NCBI GenBank assembly: GCA_000149225.2
Contig: CM000691.1
Coordinates: forward strand, 124,001 to 188,000
Source of the DNA: Lachancea kluyveri NRRL Y-12651
Taxonomy: Eukaryota > Ascomycota > Saccharomycetes > Saccharomycetales > Saccharomycetaceae
Direction of reading: 5' to 3'
DNA length: 64,000 nucleotides
Part shown: positions 18,304 to 29,036 of the stretch, in pieces
Layout of the letters: each line of letters begins with the position of its first letter
Numbering within the stretch: the first letter of the stretch is position 1
Position numbers and translations under genes: made by a program
Notes under the pieces: model-generated
Databases searched by the model: none
Seen by the model: the letters and a program-made list of their open reading frames with translations, nothing else
What the model was told of the DNA's origin: nothing

Positions 18304-20898
18304 GTTTCTGGTTTGAGTGTTTTCTGATATTTGAGAACGGATGTATAGCAAGCACTTGTAAGATTTCCAACATGAACCTCTGTATATTTTTATACAAAGA
18401 GTAGGCCTTTCGCCCAACAAATCGATCCGGCTGGGAAATGAGAATAAAGTCAAAAAAGCTATTTCTTAGTTAGAAAGTGGTGCATAACAAAGGACGCAAA
18501 CTACGACCCTCTGCGTAAAAACCTCAGACGTACGTCCAAAGGATGCCAGGTGATAATATTCTCCGTAGATTTTATGGAAGCTCGTTGCTTACAAACGTCA
18601 TGCAGAGGAGTGAAGGTTGCATGTTGGGTTAACAATAACCCGTGCACCACATGTATGATTTAGCTCGTTTAGAAAAGCATCAACAACAGAGTGAGCCTCG
18701 AGACGACAACTTTAACCTGATCCATTTTCGAAATTATTAAAAATTAAGGGGAAAAAAAGGATATCCCTAGGGCGTCATCGCGGTGATTCATAAAGAGTGT
18801 ACATCACGGGGTCACAGCAATAGTCGCGTTTTACGGTGATATACTCTTTGTTTATGTTTAGGTAGAGAAATGTGACAACAAAGCAATTTCAGTAATGTGG
18901 ATTACAATGAAATAGGACCACTAAATACAAACCAATATTTTACGGCTCTTACAAACTTAATGTAAAATGTCTTAAAATCTGTATGTTTACCTATTTAAAT
19001 CACAAGCTGTGTAGAGACTTTCCGCACTGAAATTGTACGAAATTCTCTTATGTCATCGTTATCTTTACTTAGTCATCAAATTCTTACGTTTGCCCACACC
19101 ATCCAATTGTTATAGTATTCTCAGAAAGTGTTGTATCCAGCAAACCTAATTTCGATTTATGCGTAGACCTGTGTTCCCTAACGAACTTAGCCTTTTCTTA
19201 TTCAGGTCTACAATCAAGCATCCAATATATCTGACTGTATTTGACGAAGCAATGCATTGAATCGGAGGATGTTTATAGACCCATATTTATTCTCTCCTTC
19301 CATAGTCCCGGTTCGTCAGCACTGCATTCGGAAGAGCTTGACAGGCGATCGCTGTCCAAAAGATTTTCGCCCAAGCATATACTAAGCACTTTTTACACAA
19401 CCTCACGGCGACACACGGATCTTCAAAACATCACCTTTTTATGTGGTAAACAGGGGAAGCTAATAGCGGGACCACCTTTAGTACTCCATTCCCCTTATGC
19501 CACGGTCATGCTTTAGTTTTAACTCTGCTCCGTTAGGAAATTTTTACATTTACTTCAAGTAAGAAATAGTGCTGTACCTCTACGTGACCTACCAATTCCC
19601 GTGATAGTGGATATTTAGTCATTTGGACGCAAACAGTTCTAATTCAGTACCCAAAGCGGAAGAGCGATCTTTGAGAGTATGGATACTTGAGAAATCAGTG
19701 TGTAATAACCTGTCAAATTTGTTTCCAGCCTCAACACAAAGTTCTAGGAACTTTTCTAGTTCAGTTCTTACTTTTAGGACTAATTACAAAATTAGGTATA
19801 CAATGTTCTACCCGGTCTCGGAGAAATTAATCACACAGATTTATGGCCTTCCCAAAATGCTGCTCTAGCAAAACCTCTTATAGGTTCCTTAGTTCCTTAG
19901 GATACCTTATTTATTTTTTTTTAACCTCCGATACCTTTGATGTGATTGAATAAACCATGTATTAGTTTATACAGCCAAAAATCCCTTCTAGCGAACATGT
20001 ATTCCCCGGTTTTCCGTCACAGACTTCCAGCGTATACCAAATTTTTAGGCGTCTTGTAGCTTTTATGACGAAGTGTACTCAAAGTTTCAGGATTTAGTTC
20101 TGAAGGGTTATAGATTTTAGCATGTTCCAACGTGTCAGCAAAATTCCAACTCACCTCTAAATGACTATTAGCAGTTTCACCTGTACCACCCTTTGATTCC
20201 GGAATAAATTTCTATGTGATTTTCTAGTTACAGGGGACTTTCGTGCACTGTACGAGTTAGTCCGATTTTTTTTCTAACCGAGGGTTACGAAAAACGAGCC
20301 AAAAGTGAGGGTTCCCGAATACGAACCGGGTTAAAAGTGAGTATTTCCCTCACACAAACCGGGTTAAAAGTGAGTATCCCCATACACGAAACCAGGTAAA
20401 GAGTGAGTATCTCCATACACGGCACTGAGTTGACAATGAGTATCTTTGCAAACGTAATCGGATTAAAAGAGAGTGTGTCCGTATACGAACAGGATCATAA
20501 ATCAATTCACCTTCCAGTTCATTTCCTCGCTACCCCGAAAAAAGAAAATAAAAAAAATACTCTGCACGTTGGATGTGACGATCCAATATTTGGCAGTGCC
20601 GGTAAGTCAAACATTCAATGCTCTATTTTCTCAATTTATAACAGTATTACCCAGCTTAGTATCTGACATGTAAGCACAAAAATGTAATCCGTTTCGAGGC
20701 TTCATACAAACCACAGGCATGTGAAAAATAATAGCTCGATAGCATAAAAAAGAAAGTAAATACAACAGAATTTGCAATTCAATTTCTTGGTTTGATAAAC
20801 ATAACAAAAAGAGAAGATTTTCTGACCTACATATTCAAAAATAAGCATATGTATAGTTTAGTCCGTTTATTTGTCCATTTTTGTCTCGTGTCTGGCTC
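18304..20898. other. Large spacer between the two PLB genes
   Basis: 2.6 kb. The first ~400 bp (to about 18700) is the PLB copy 1 promoter and still resembles the copy 2 promoter in patches, for example CAAACGTCATGCA. The rest has only short open frames (91 codons at 19241, 81 at 19623) with no family resemblance, which might be relics. A 33-bp minisatellite lies at 20292-20494. The last ~30 bp before the copy 2 stop (TTTTTGTCTCGTGTCTGGCT) matches the copy 1 3' flank. Confidence 0.5.
20292..20494 (+). repeat. 33-bp minisatellite, about six units
   Basis: Degenerate head-to-tail units, best seen as TAAAAGTGAGTATC plus CCATACACGAAACCGGGT. One unit is 32 bp and five are 33 bp, with a partial unit before them. 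Conserved cores are AAAGTGAGTAT and ATACACGAAACCGG. The period is a multiple of three, and both strands are almost open across it (11-residue repeats with one stop each), so a decayed repeat protein is possible but unproven. Confidence 0.75.
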
Positions 20899-22842
20899 TT
20901 ACATCAAACCAGCAACAACGCCAATGGCAGCTGCGAGCAAGATGTAAAGGTTTGCCAAGTAAGGAGTGACTATAAATCCACCTGAATTCTTGGTGTCCGA
21001 ATTTCCAGAGGAGGTCGAAGAACCCGATGTCGTAGTTCCAGTGGCTGATGAATCAGAAACAGAAGTGACGGTGTAATCGTTGTAAGAAGAAACAGAAGCA
21101 GATCCTTTCGAAACAGTGCCATTCCAACAGTAATTAGTGAAACATTTCTCACATTCTTCGGGTAGAGTGGCATTCATAGACTGCTGCTTACGTCTAATCA
21201 CAGCACAGGCAACACAAGAGACAAAATCAGAATCATCAGTCAGATTGTTTCTAGTGACTGCTTCAAAACCATTCTTGATCATAGCACGACGATTTTCAGA
21301 AGAGTAAGACAGTTTGAAAGTACTTTGGTTAGAATTAAAGGACTCTTTGGTATTTGGCATGTAGACGACCAGAGGTGGGATGTAGTCCAAATCGGTCAAG
21401 TTAGTAGCATCGCAACCAAAGAACGTGGGTCTCTTGTTCAAACCTAGCTCGACAAAAGTAGAGACATCTGGGACATATGGGAATGCAATGTCGTCACCTT
21501 GTTTTTCGAATTGACGTTCGTAGGTTTGTGTCAATGAGAATCCGTTTGGCCAATACTGATTAGTGTCTGCACTGTTATCTAGTGCAAAGATAACATCTAG
21601 TTCACGCTCTTCTTGTAGCAGTGGGACAAGTGGAATGTTCTGGCCATCCTCACCACCGTCGACTAGGTATAGAATCTCACTTTCGACAATACTGCGGGTA
21701 TAATTTTCAACGACATGGCCGGTACCTTTAAATGGGTTTGGTGCATACAATGCGATATCATCATAATCATCGGATAAACCTGTCAAGAATTTGTTTGCCA
21801 ACTTGTAAATGAAAGAAGGTAAGCCAGTTGTATTCAACTGCAGCAAAAACTGGTTAAACAAAGAGGAAGAAGTGCCCATAATAAAACCGGTGTTATCGAA
21901 ACCAGCAATACATTGACCTTTAGTCTCTGGAGTACCATTGTTAACCTTGGTACCCAAATACTTGACATTGGTGAATGCTCTCAAAGATCTGTCCCAGGAC
22001 CCCATTTCAAAGGGATTGAATTCAAACACGGTGGCGTTCAAATTGATAACTTGAGTACCGGGATACCTACCATCAGCAACGGAAATTGGGAACGGCATCT
22101 CTGCATTCTTGAAGACGTCTGCTTCTCTCAAGGTGGACCAAGTATAGGCATCACCACCATTAGGCAAAGTTGGGAAAAAATCATACGATAGAGCACGGCC
22201 CCAAACATCAGTTAAAGAAGCATTGAATCCAGCATCTTGTTTGTCCTCAACCGCATCAGAGATGTCATCCCATCTAGAAGCAGTCTTCAAAATGTTTATA
22301 CCACCTGGAGAGATGATAGAATTGGAGATATCCCAAATGTCGTCATCTTGGCCCATTGTGTCCAAGATGTGTTGCACCGAAGTCCAGTTATTCCAAGCTA
22401 AAGTGCCGACCAACCAGTTACCACCGGAGAGACCTGCCAAATAGGTGGTACTCTGCAAAAGACCGCCTAGACCGTGTTCTACAGAACCTCTGGTTCTGTT
22501 GTCCATAGCAGCCAACATACCGGCACCACTCAACATGGCACGGTAACCACCACCTGAACAAGCGACACCGATCCGGGGAGCCGAGGAAGAGTTGAACAAG
22601 GTTTTGACGATCGAGTTGTCGGTGAAGTTCTCAGTGGCACGATTCAAGAAATCCTCCAAGGCAGAGTTGGTGTACACCTCTCTTTTCTTAAGCCATTCAC
22701 TTTCGTCTGTCGACAAGCCGACAGCCTCTCTGACCAGGTTAATATCGTCATCGCAAGTCACATTACCAGGAGTATAACTATTTGTTGGAGACCAAGCACC
22801 TACAGTTGCTAGCAAGAAGACCGAGCTTGCAAGAGCCAGCAT
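20899..22842 (-). CDS. Phospholipase B, GPI-anchored (tandem copy 2)
   Basis: A 647-aa tandem paralog of the previous gene, same strand, about 4.55 kb away. The domain plan is the same: signal peptide [30 protein letters not shown] nucleophile motif, Asp-containing GGEDGQNIP region, Ser/Thr stalk and GPI tail. The two differ mainly in three patches: the [10 protein letters not shown]...VEDKQ segment, a shortened [14 protein letters not shown] segment (copy 1 has about eight more residues), and the stalk. I use the ATG at 22842; an in-frame ATG 48 bp upstream gives no signal peptide at its start. It corresponds to the PLB1/PLB2/PLB3 set of S. cerevisiae. Confidence 0.95.
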   Translation of the reverse strand: MLALASSVFLLATVGAWSPTNSYTPGNVTCDDDINLVREAVGLSTDESEWLKKREVYTNSALEDFLNRATENFTDNSIVKTLFNSSSAPRIGVACSGGGYRAMLSGAGMLAAMDNRTRGSVEHGLGGLLQSTTYLAGLSGGNWLVGTLAWNNWTSVQHILDTMGQDDDIWDISNSIISPGGINILKTASRWDDISDAVEDKQDAGFNASLTDVWGRALSYDFFPTLPNGGDAYTWSTLREADVFKNAEMPFPISVADGRYPGTQVINLNATVFEFNPFEMGSWDRSLRAFTNVKYLGTKVNNGTPETKGQCIAGFDNTGFIMGTSSSLFNQFLLQLNTTGLPSFIYKLANKFLTGLSDDYDDIALYAPNPFKGTGHVVENYTRSIVESEILYLVDGGEDGQNIPLVPLLQEERELDVIFALDNSADTNQYWPNGFSLTQTYERQFEKQGDDIAFPYVPDVSTFVELGLNKRPTFFGCDATNLTDLDYIPPLVVYMPNTKESFNSNQSTFKLSYSSENRRAMIKNGFEAVTRNNLTDDSDFVSCVACAVIRRKQQSMNATLPEECEKCFTNYCWNGTVSKGSASVSSYNDYTVTSVSDSSATGTTTSGSSTSSGNSDTKNSGGFIVTPYLANLYILLAAAIGVVAGLM

Positions 22843-23543
22843 GTTTCTGGTTTGAGTGTTTTCTGCTATTTGAAAACAGTTGTGTAGCAATCACCTGTAA
22901 GATTTCTTATACAAACTTCCGTGCATTTTTATATAGAAGAAAGCCTTTTGCCGAACAACATAACTATCCGAGCAAGGAAATAAAAATAGAGCCTAAAAGC
23001 CATGCTTTTAATGAGACGTTAACACATAACCTGATACGCCAACCACTATCCTACGCATAAAAGCCTCGTGCGTGAATGTAAGTGACACCAGGCAGAAGCA
23101 TTTTTGTTCCGTGGAGTTTACGGAAGCTCATTCTGCTAAGCAAACGTCATGCAAAGAGGGTTGAAAGCTGCATGCGGATCCAAAAAAAAAAATAATCCGT
23201 ACATCGAGTGGGTGGCACAGCTCTTGGAAAAGCTTCATTATGAAAAAAAAAAGCAGCCGGTCCGCCTACACCAACCACATAATAGTCAAATCCTGCGATC
23301 CAAAGCATTTAAAGATTCCGCTTCCTAAACAATAATTTTACTCGCAAGTAGCAATTATAATAATCACGTGACTTGAGTGTCAGATCTCTGTAACCGGGTA
23401 ACTATAATTACTGGTGGAAGCCAGTGAAAAAACCACGAAAAAAAAAAAGAACGATTGAAAGAAGGGAGATCTTCTCTCTTGTTTACACTTGTTTACACTA
23501 ATTTTATTGCATAGAAAAACGCACGGACAACAAGCAATACGTA
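22843..23543. other. PLB copy 2 / HTZ1 divergent promoter
   Basis: 701 bp between divergent genes. The left part resembles the copy 1 PLB upstream region in patches. The right part holds an E-box and a Reb1 site, listed separately, and poly-A tracts at about 23184 and 23438 that would exclude nucleosomes. Confidence 0.6.
23364..23401 (+). promoter_or_regulatory. Cbf1-type E-box and Reb1 site upstream of HTZ1
   Basis: TCACGTGAC at 23364-23372 contains CACGTG (Cbf1). CGGGTAA at 23395-23401 is the reverse of the Reb1 consensus TTACCCG. They lie 140-180 bp upstream of HTZ1, a typical place for general regulatory factors that set a nucleosome-free region. Confidence 0.6.
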
Positions 23544-23948
23544 ATGTCTGGTAAAGTACACGGTGGTAAAGGTAAATCTGGTGCCAAGGATGGCTCTTCC
23601 CTGAGATCGCAATCACATTCAGCCAGAGCAGGTCTACAGTTCCCTGTTGGTAGAATCAAGCGTTACTTGAAAAAAAACGCTGCTGGTAAAACTCGTGTCG
23701 GTTCCAAAGCTGCAATCTATCTGACTGCTGTTCTAGAATATTTGACTGCTGAAGTCTTGGAATTGGCAGGTAATGCTGCAAAGGATCTAAAAGTTAAAAG
23801 AATTACCCCAAGGCATTTGCAATTGGCCATCAGAGGCGATGACGAATTAGACACGTTGATTAGAGCAACTATTTCTGCTGGTGGTGTCTTGCCCCATATA
23901 AATAAGGCCTTGCTATTGAAGGTTGAAAGAAAGGGCGGCAAGAAATAA
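23544..23948 (+). CDS. HTZ1: Histone variant H2A.Z
   Basis: A 134-aa histone H2A.Z, put into nucleosomes flanking promoters by SWR1 and acetylated on its N-terminal tail lysines. It shows the tail [16 protein letters not shown], the histone fold with [38 protein letters not shown], and the acidic patch region [12 protein letters not shown]. It has GGVLPHINK and a C-terminus typical of H2A.Z rather than H2A. The length equals that of S. cerevisiae Htz1, and position matches YOL012C. No intron. Confidence 0.98.
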   Translation: MSGKVHGGKGKSGAKDGSSLRSQSHSARAGLQFPVGRIKRYLKKNAAGKTRVGSKAAIYLTAVLEYLTAEVLELAGNAAKDLKVKRITPRHLQLAIRGDDELDTLIRATISAGGVLPHINKALLLKVERKGGKK

Positions 23949-24393
23949 ATAAAGTGAAGTGAGACGAAGCCTTTTACTTTTTTATTCTTATCTTTCTTCT
24001 ATTTTGTATTATATTTGAGTTTGTCAGATCTTCGAGTCTGCTACCCCAATTCCTCTTTCATCGCACCCTTTTCTATCTTTACGTCTTCTTTCTTTGTATT
24101 ATTTTCTATACCTTTTATGCGGCACGCTTACCTTACGCGACTTCTTTTGTTTGATTTTTGATTTTCCTTTACCCTATATTAATTTTTTTTTTTTTAAAAA
24201 AAAAGAATCTCATTTTATTTACAAGAGGCGTCTTTATATTAACATATTTGTATCATTTCTCTTTCCCTTCCCTTCAACCATGATTAAATTCCATCACCGT
24301 TCACTTTAGGAGAGATGGAGGAAGCAAGGGAGGGAAAGGAAGAAATAAAAGAAAACAAAAAAAAAAAAAAGAATATTCTCAGATCCGTATACT
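23949..24393. other. HTZ1 / OPA3-family convergent spacer
   Basis: 445 bp of 3' flank with long T and A tracts near 24183-24205 and 24356-24372. No gene seen. Confidence 0.5.
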
Positions 24394-24858
24394 TTAAACC
24401 TTTTTACTTTTTTGCACCAGCTGCTGTTTATCCCTTGTAAGATTTTTCAAAATTTCATTTTGAATCTCCATTAATGATCTCAGCTCTTCGATCTCGCTTT
24501 GCAAGAAGCTTATGTCCTGGGATACCTGTTCTCTCCTGTTTAACTCCTTTGTACGTTGCCTTAACGTCTCCCAGACAACTACGCTGCCAGTAACGCCGAA
24601 CACAAACATTTCACTGAACAGTGTGGCTCCATTCTCTACAGCCTTTTCCTCATTTAAAGGCCTTATCTTCTTGGAAAAGTTCGAGGGAGTTAGTCTGCTT
24701 CTTAGGATCACATCTGCCCTGTGCATCCTTTGAGCTAACGAGATACAGATCCTCTTGAAGCTGTCATGCTGCTTTGCCTGCGCTTTAAGAACATTTGCAA
24801 CGGGTCTAGTAACTTGACGTATCACTAAAGCACCCAACTTGACCGCAATAGCACTCAT
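24394..24858 (-). CDS. OPA3-family mitochondrial protein
   Basis: A 154-aa protein with the OPA3 family pattern: an N-terminal helix (KLGALVIRQVTRPVANVLKAQ, broken here by the usual Ala), AKQHDSFKRICISLAQRMHR, then a membrane-associating segment GATLFSEMFVFGVTGSVVVWE, and a C-terminal coiled coil (about 105-150, heptad-like LQSEIEELRSLMEIQNEILKN). OPA3 proteins sit at mitochondrial membranes and affect their shape and lipid metabolism; the molecular role is unclear. It is divergent from HRD1 over 228 bp. I cannot give an S. cerevisiae name, and I do not recall a gene at this place between HTZ1 and HRD1 there, so it may be lost or moved in that species. Confidence 0.85.
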   Translation of the reverse strand: MSAIAVKLGALVIRQVTRPVANVLKAQAKQHDSFKRICISLAQRMHRADVILRSRLTPSNFSKKIRPLNEEKAVENGATLFSEMFVFGVTGSVVVWETLRQRTKELNRREQVSQDISFLQSEIEELRSLMEIQNEILKNLTRDKQQLVQKSKKV

Positions 24859-25086
24859 GTTGTTGTCACTTCCCCCATCGGTAATGATTGGTAGTTTTTA
24901 CTTGTCGAAGAAGGTCTCCTATAACGATCAACACGTAAATGTCACATTTAACGTCACGACATGTCAAGTTTCGTAACTTTGTAGGGCGCTGCTTTACTCC
25001 TCGCATTGCACCCCACCTCCTTCACTTGGCTGTCACCATCACGATCATCGTCACTTCTAAGATCATTCGAAAATAATAAAAATCGT

Positions 25087-26661
25087 ATGCCTGTCTCACA
25101 GAATAGAAGAGGTCAATTCATCGTGTACTCGGTGTTCACTTATTCAGCGGCGATTTGGTCCGTATACGACTCCCTGAGCTCCAGCGTCACTTTCCTCCAG
25201 ACAACCATTAAGTTATGCGAAGGTGTGAACTTGATTATTTTGGGTAATTTCTGTCTGTTAAATGGTGTACTGCTATGGAAGCTGCTCACACGATTGTTGT
25301 TCGGGGAGCTGCGTTTGATCGAATACGAACATGTTTTTGAAAGGTTGTCCTTTACTATCGTCAACAGTATATTTGTCTCATCAATGTTTAAGGAGCAAGA
25401 TTTTCTCACTGTATTAGTGTTCACTGCTGTGTTGATATTTTTAAAAGTTTTCCATTGGATTTTGAAAGATAGACTAGAATTTGTCTTCCAAAACGCTAAT
25501 GAGAATACAAATTTGAAAAAAATGTTGTTCTCTCGTTTCAATTTTAACTTACTTTTCCTTGCTTCGGTGGACTATCAAATGGTCAGGTATTGTCTTTCAA
25601 ACTCTATTTCGAATGACCAATGGACCAGCTCCTCTGTATATCTGATGTTTGGCATAGACTTTGCCATGTTGCTTGTCGACACATTGAGTATAGGGTTGCA
25701 TGGTGTAGTGAACTTCGTGGAGGTGTACCGCTTGCAATCGCATAATTCGCATTACGATGAGGAATTTTTAGGTTTGGAGGGAAAATTCATGTATGAGAAA
25801 TTGATAGACATGGGGGCACGCTTGCTCAAGATGTTATTGCACATTGCTTTATTGATTCCGTTTAGAATGCCCATAATGATTATTAAGGATATTATCTGGG
25901 ATGCTATTTCTCTGTATCAAACCGCTACATCTTTGTGGAAAACATGGAAAAACGCCAAAAAACTTGACGAGAAACTACCAGATGTCACCGAGGAAGAACT
26001 GAACCAAGGAAACAACATGTGCATTGTTTGTATGGATGATATGTTGCCAAATTCAGAAACACGGAATGCCAATCTTAAACCCAAAAAATTACCCTGTGGT
26101 CACATATTACACCTAAGTTGTTTAAAGAGTTGGATGGAAAGGTCACAAACATGTCCAATTTGTAGGCTACCTGTGTTTGACGAGCGGGGGAATGTCACAC
26201 GAATGGATTCCTCTTCACAGGAACAGCAATTGCCTCATAATCTGCAGCGGCAAGAGGCTGAAGGAGAGGTGGTGCAGATGACTACTTCGCCATTTCACAC
26301 AACATCAGCCAGTGTTGGCCCAACGAGCACCACACCGACACAAGCCAACCGTTCGGTAATTATGCCACAGGTACCACGGGTGCCTCAGGACTGGTATGCA
26401 TTTCCTATCGAAGCGACACAGACAACAAAAGACAAAGTTGTTTTCAAACTAGTGGATTCCGATAACAATGAGATCACTGCGAACTTACTTACGAAAACAC
26501 GTCCACAATTTCAAAAAGTTACAGAAGTCTCTGGAGGCCAAAGGATAACGATACCGCAGAGCTGCATCGAACAAAAAGAAGAAATCGAATCTCTCAAAAG
26601 AAAGATATCCGAGATGGAAAATAAGCTAGACGCATTGACCAAACGTGTGAGAACCGAATAG
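25087..26661 (+). CDS. HRD1: ER-associated degradation E3 ubiquitin ligase Hrd1
   Basis: A 524-aa multi-spanning ER membrane ubiquitin ligase and retrotranslocation channel of ERAD. The first ~230 residues contain several hydrophobic helices (FLQTTIKLCEGVNLIILGNF, LLFGELRLIEYEHVFERL, VFHWILKDRLEF), typical of Hrd1. EGKFMYEKLIDM precedes a further membrane region. A RING-H2 domain lies at about 310-362 (CIVCMDDM, LPCGHILHLSCL, CPICRLPVF). The C-terminus is polar with a final coiled segment (KRKISEMENKLDALTKR). I start at the ATG 25087 (MPVSQNRR), matching the family start MVPENRR; a TTG-led extension to 25006 is less likely. Position matches YOL013C. Confidence 0.96.
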   Translation: MPVSQNRRGQFIVYSVFTYSAAIWSVYDSLSSSVTFLQTTIKLCEGVNLIILGNFCLLNGVLLWKLLTRLLFGELRLIEYEHVFERLSFTIVNSIFVSSMFKEQDFLTVLVFTAVLIFLKVFHWILKDRLEFVFQNANENTNLKKMLFSRFNFNLLFLASVDYQMVRYCLSNSISNDQWTSSSVYLMFGIDFAMLLVDTLSIGLHGVVNFVEVYRLQSHNSHYDEEFLGLEGKFMYEKLIDMGARLLKMLLHIALLIPFRMPIMIIKDIIWDAISLYQTATSLWKTWKNAKKLDEKLPDVTEEELNQGNNMCIVCMDDMLPNSETRNANLKPKKLPCGHILHLSCLKSWMERSQTCPICRLPVFDERGNVTRMDSSSQEQQLPHNLQRQEAEGEVVQMTTSPFHTTSASVGPTSTTPTQANRSVIMPQVPRVPQDWYAFPIEATQTTKDKVVFKLVDSDNNEITANLLTKTRPQFQKVTEVSGGQRITIPQSCIEQKEEIESLKRKISEMENKLDALTKRVRTE

Positions 26662-26829
26662 AGACTATGTAAGGATTACGTAAATGTTGCGTTAATTAGC
26701 ACAAGGAATCTCCATTTTTCATGAAAGACTGAGCTTTTGGATCCCTCAAGCGGTAAAATCTGTGAGTCAGTGTAGATTTTTTTTTGTTTTTTTTTTTTTA
26801 AAAAGAAAAATTGACTTATCGAACCTCTT

Positions 26830-28227
26830 CTATTCACTACTATATGTGTCAATATCAAACTGAGCATCACCAAGTTCGCCAAATACATTTTCTTCTTCGT
26901 AAACGATTGGGTTAACGTCTTGAAAGTCTTGTCTATTAAATTCATTAGAAGCGCTACTGTCAGAGTCGAAATTATTGAGTAGGTCTTCAGTTCTTTGATA
27001 TAACCTATTCTCAAAGTTAGACAGTTGCTTTTCAATGTGCTGCTTCGGAAATTGAAACCCGCCCTTTTCTTGACAGGTTTGAAGAAAATTTTTAGCATTG
27101 GTAATATGTTGAATCACTTGATTTCTAGCAATGTCTCTTCTAGAACCGTTCTTGATGTGCTCGTTTTCAATAAATTGCTGTGATAAGTGATCTGCCTCAA
27201 CAATGTGGCATAATGCGTAAATAAACCAAATTTTTGGATCATCCATGTAAGGAGGAGTCAGGACTAGTTCCGAAATCTTCTCTGTCAAAAACTGTAACTT
27301 GTTCACATCCCGATTCCCATTGTTTTCATCTTTCGAAGTACAACCCATGAGTGTTTCCCATAGCCATGAAGTTACAAACTTTGGAGTATGAGTTTTGGAA
27401 CCAGATCTGAAAACGGGGTCCATCGCATGGTTTGTACCCTGATTGAAATTGTTTTTTGTTGAGAATACACTACTCATCCATTCTAGAAATTCTTCGCTCC
27501 TCTTTCTATCAATCTCTTTCAAAATTCTGACACCTATACCCCAAATAGAACGGATATCAACACCGGGGAGCCTTATCAATATACTGAAGCATCTGTAAGC
27601 AATTTCCCAATTTTGCTCCATGACATTGACGTGTAAAAGGTTGGTTAAATTGCGGATGTGAGTGGTTTGGTAGTTTTCCAGCTGTGAGGTTTCATATGGC
27701 TCATAGCCATTGTATATAGCGCTAAAGAATGCGGCCGAGTTTTTGGAGGAGTACGACAGAGTTCGAGTTACTCTACGATGTGCAGCTTTGTGGATCTTTT
27801 TGTACTGTTTATATGTCATGCTGGTGGTATTGAGGGGGACTCTGTTTTCAGGACCTGTTGTCCAAAGCTCATATGTTTCCTGTGGCTTATAGTATTTGTT
27901 CTTTACATGCTTTTCATAATCACACTCTTCGTAATCATTATCGTTTTCCTCCTCAGAAATATCATCTTCATCGCTGCTAGAAACTGCGTGCCCTAATATA
28001 CTTTGAAGTCTGCGTTTTCTCCTCTTAGTCCTTTTGGATTGGGAGTCTTCGAGTTCGTCTGTATCACTTGTTTCTGCTGCCGAGCTTTCGGGTGTCGGTA
28101 GACCTACTGTTTGTTTTTTAGGGTTCAGTTGTTCATGTTTTTTGTTCAGTGTGTTTATGTATTGGTACCTCAATTTTCTCTTGGATCGTATTTTTTTGTT
28201 TGTTCTTACAACAGGAAGTTCAAACAT
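26830..28227 (-). CDS. RRN11: RNA polymerase I core factor subunit Rrn11
   Basis: A 465-aa subunit of the RNA polymerase I core factor, which with Rrn6 and Rrn7 binds the rDNA promoter core. The N-terminus is basic with NLS-like clusters (TNKKIRSKRKLRYQY, SKRTKRRKRR), then an acidic stretch (SSDEDDISEEENDND). The helical core contains YKQYKKIHKAAHRRVTRTLSYSSKNSAAFF and NLLHVNVMEQNWEIAYRCFSILIRLPGVDIRSIWGIG, which fit TPR-like helices. The C-terminus is acidic. In S. cerevisiae RRN11 is YML043C, far from HRD1 or HSP60, so this gene marks a rearrangement. Confidence 0.9.
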   Translation of the reverse strand: MFELPVVRTNKKIRSKRKLRYQYINTLNKKHEQLNPKKQTVGLPTPESSAAETSDTDELEDSQSKRTKRRKRRLQSILGHAVSSSDEDDISEEENDNDYEECDYEKHVKNKYYKPQETYELWTTGPENRVPLNTTSMTYKQYKKIHKAAHRRVTRTLSYSSKNSAAFFSAIYNGYEPYETSQLENYQTTHIRNLTNLLHVNVMEQNWEIAYRCFSILIRLPGVDIRSIWGIGVRILKEIDRKRSEEFLEWMSSVFSTKNNFNQGTNHAMDPVFRSGSKTHTPKFVTSWLWETLMGCTSKDENNGNRDVNKLQFLTEKISELVLTPPYMDDPKIWFIYALCHIVEADHLSQQFIENEHIKNGSRRDIARNQVIQHITNAKNFLQTCQEKGGFQFPKQHIEKQLSNFENRLYQRTEDLLNNFDSDSSASNEFNRQDFQDVNPIVYEEENVFGELGDAQFDIDTYSSE

Positions 28228-28657
28228 TTATGCACAAATATGGATGATAATCCACTTATAAATTGGTTAAAAGACTTTGGTTGACGGTGATTTTGCCCTG
28301 AAGTTCTTGTTTTTTTAAAGCTTTGAGATGAGATGGGCAATATCTTTTTTTTTTTTTTTTTTTTTTTCGTCCTTTAATCGGCGTGATGATAAAAAGAAAA
28401 GTCTTTCACCAAGAGATTGATACAAATGGACAACAAATGGCGAGGCCCATATTCGAAGATACTCAATGTTTAAAACAACGACATAGAGATGAAACATTTC
28501 TAATTAAAATATCGGACATGCTACCAATCTACTAGTTGGTCTATCTTGAGGTAAGAGAAAAAAACATTGAAGACAGTATAATTGGTGACACCAAAAACTA
28601 AAAAACCAGAGAATGTAGCCGCTCTAAAATTTCGCTATGCTAAAAAGTACCCCTTCT
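28228..28657. other. RRN11 promoter and tRNA-Pro upstream region
   Basis: 430 bp without a protein gene. A T run of about 23 lies at 28347-28369, a strong nucleosome-excluding tract. Confidence 0.5.
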
Positions 28658-28761
28658 GGGCGTGTGGTCTAGTGGTATGATTCTCGCTTTGGGCGAAATT
28701 CGAGTAACACTTGAATTACAAAGCATGCGAGAGGCCCTGGGTTCAATTCCCAGCTCGCCCC
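28658..28761 (+). tRNA. tRNA-Pro(UGG): tRNA-Pro (anticodon UGG) with 32-nt intron
   Basis: A 104-bp split tRNA gene. Exon 1 starts GGGCGTGTGGTCTAGTGG (A box) and runs through the anticodon TGG. A 32-nt intron lies at 28694-28725, and exon 2 ends with the B box GGTTCAATTCC and CTCGCCCC. Removing the intron gives a 72-nt tRNA with the same layout as yeast tRNA-Pro(UGG). The intron starts one base after the anticodon, the usual tRNA endonuclease site. A T run (TTTTTT) about 5 bp downstream would end Pol III transcription. It lies in the synteny break between RRN11 and HSP60. Confidence 0.95.
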
Positions 28762-29036
28762 AGATCTTTTTTACTTTCACCCATACAGATCTTGATACTA
28801 CAAACGCACTATGGGAATAACAGTAACCAACAGTTCGTTTCCAGTAGGCGGGATACAGCCACCCAGGTAACATACAGAGAAAGAGAGAAGCAAAGGAAGA
28901 AACTAGAGAGACAAGTACTTTAAATACAAACGATTTAAAACATCCTATTTACACGTAAGTCATTATTAACATGGTCGGCAATACCTTGGAAAGGCTACCG
29001 TGGTAAAAAGAAGGGAGCTAAAAGAACAGCTCAGCC

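Noticed and set aside
19241-19868. Two 80-90 codon frames in the PLB spacer
   Set aside because: No family resemblance, no domain and no good start context; might be relics but cannot be supported.
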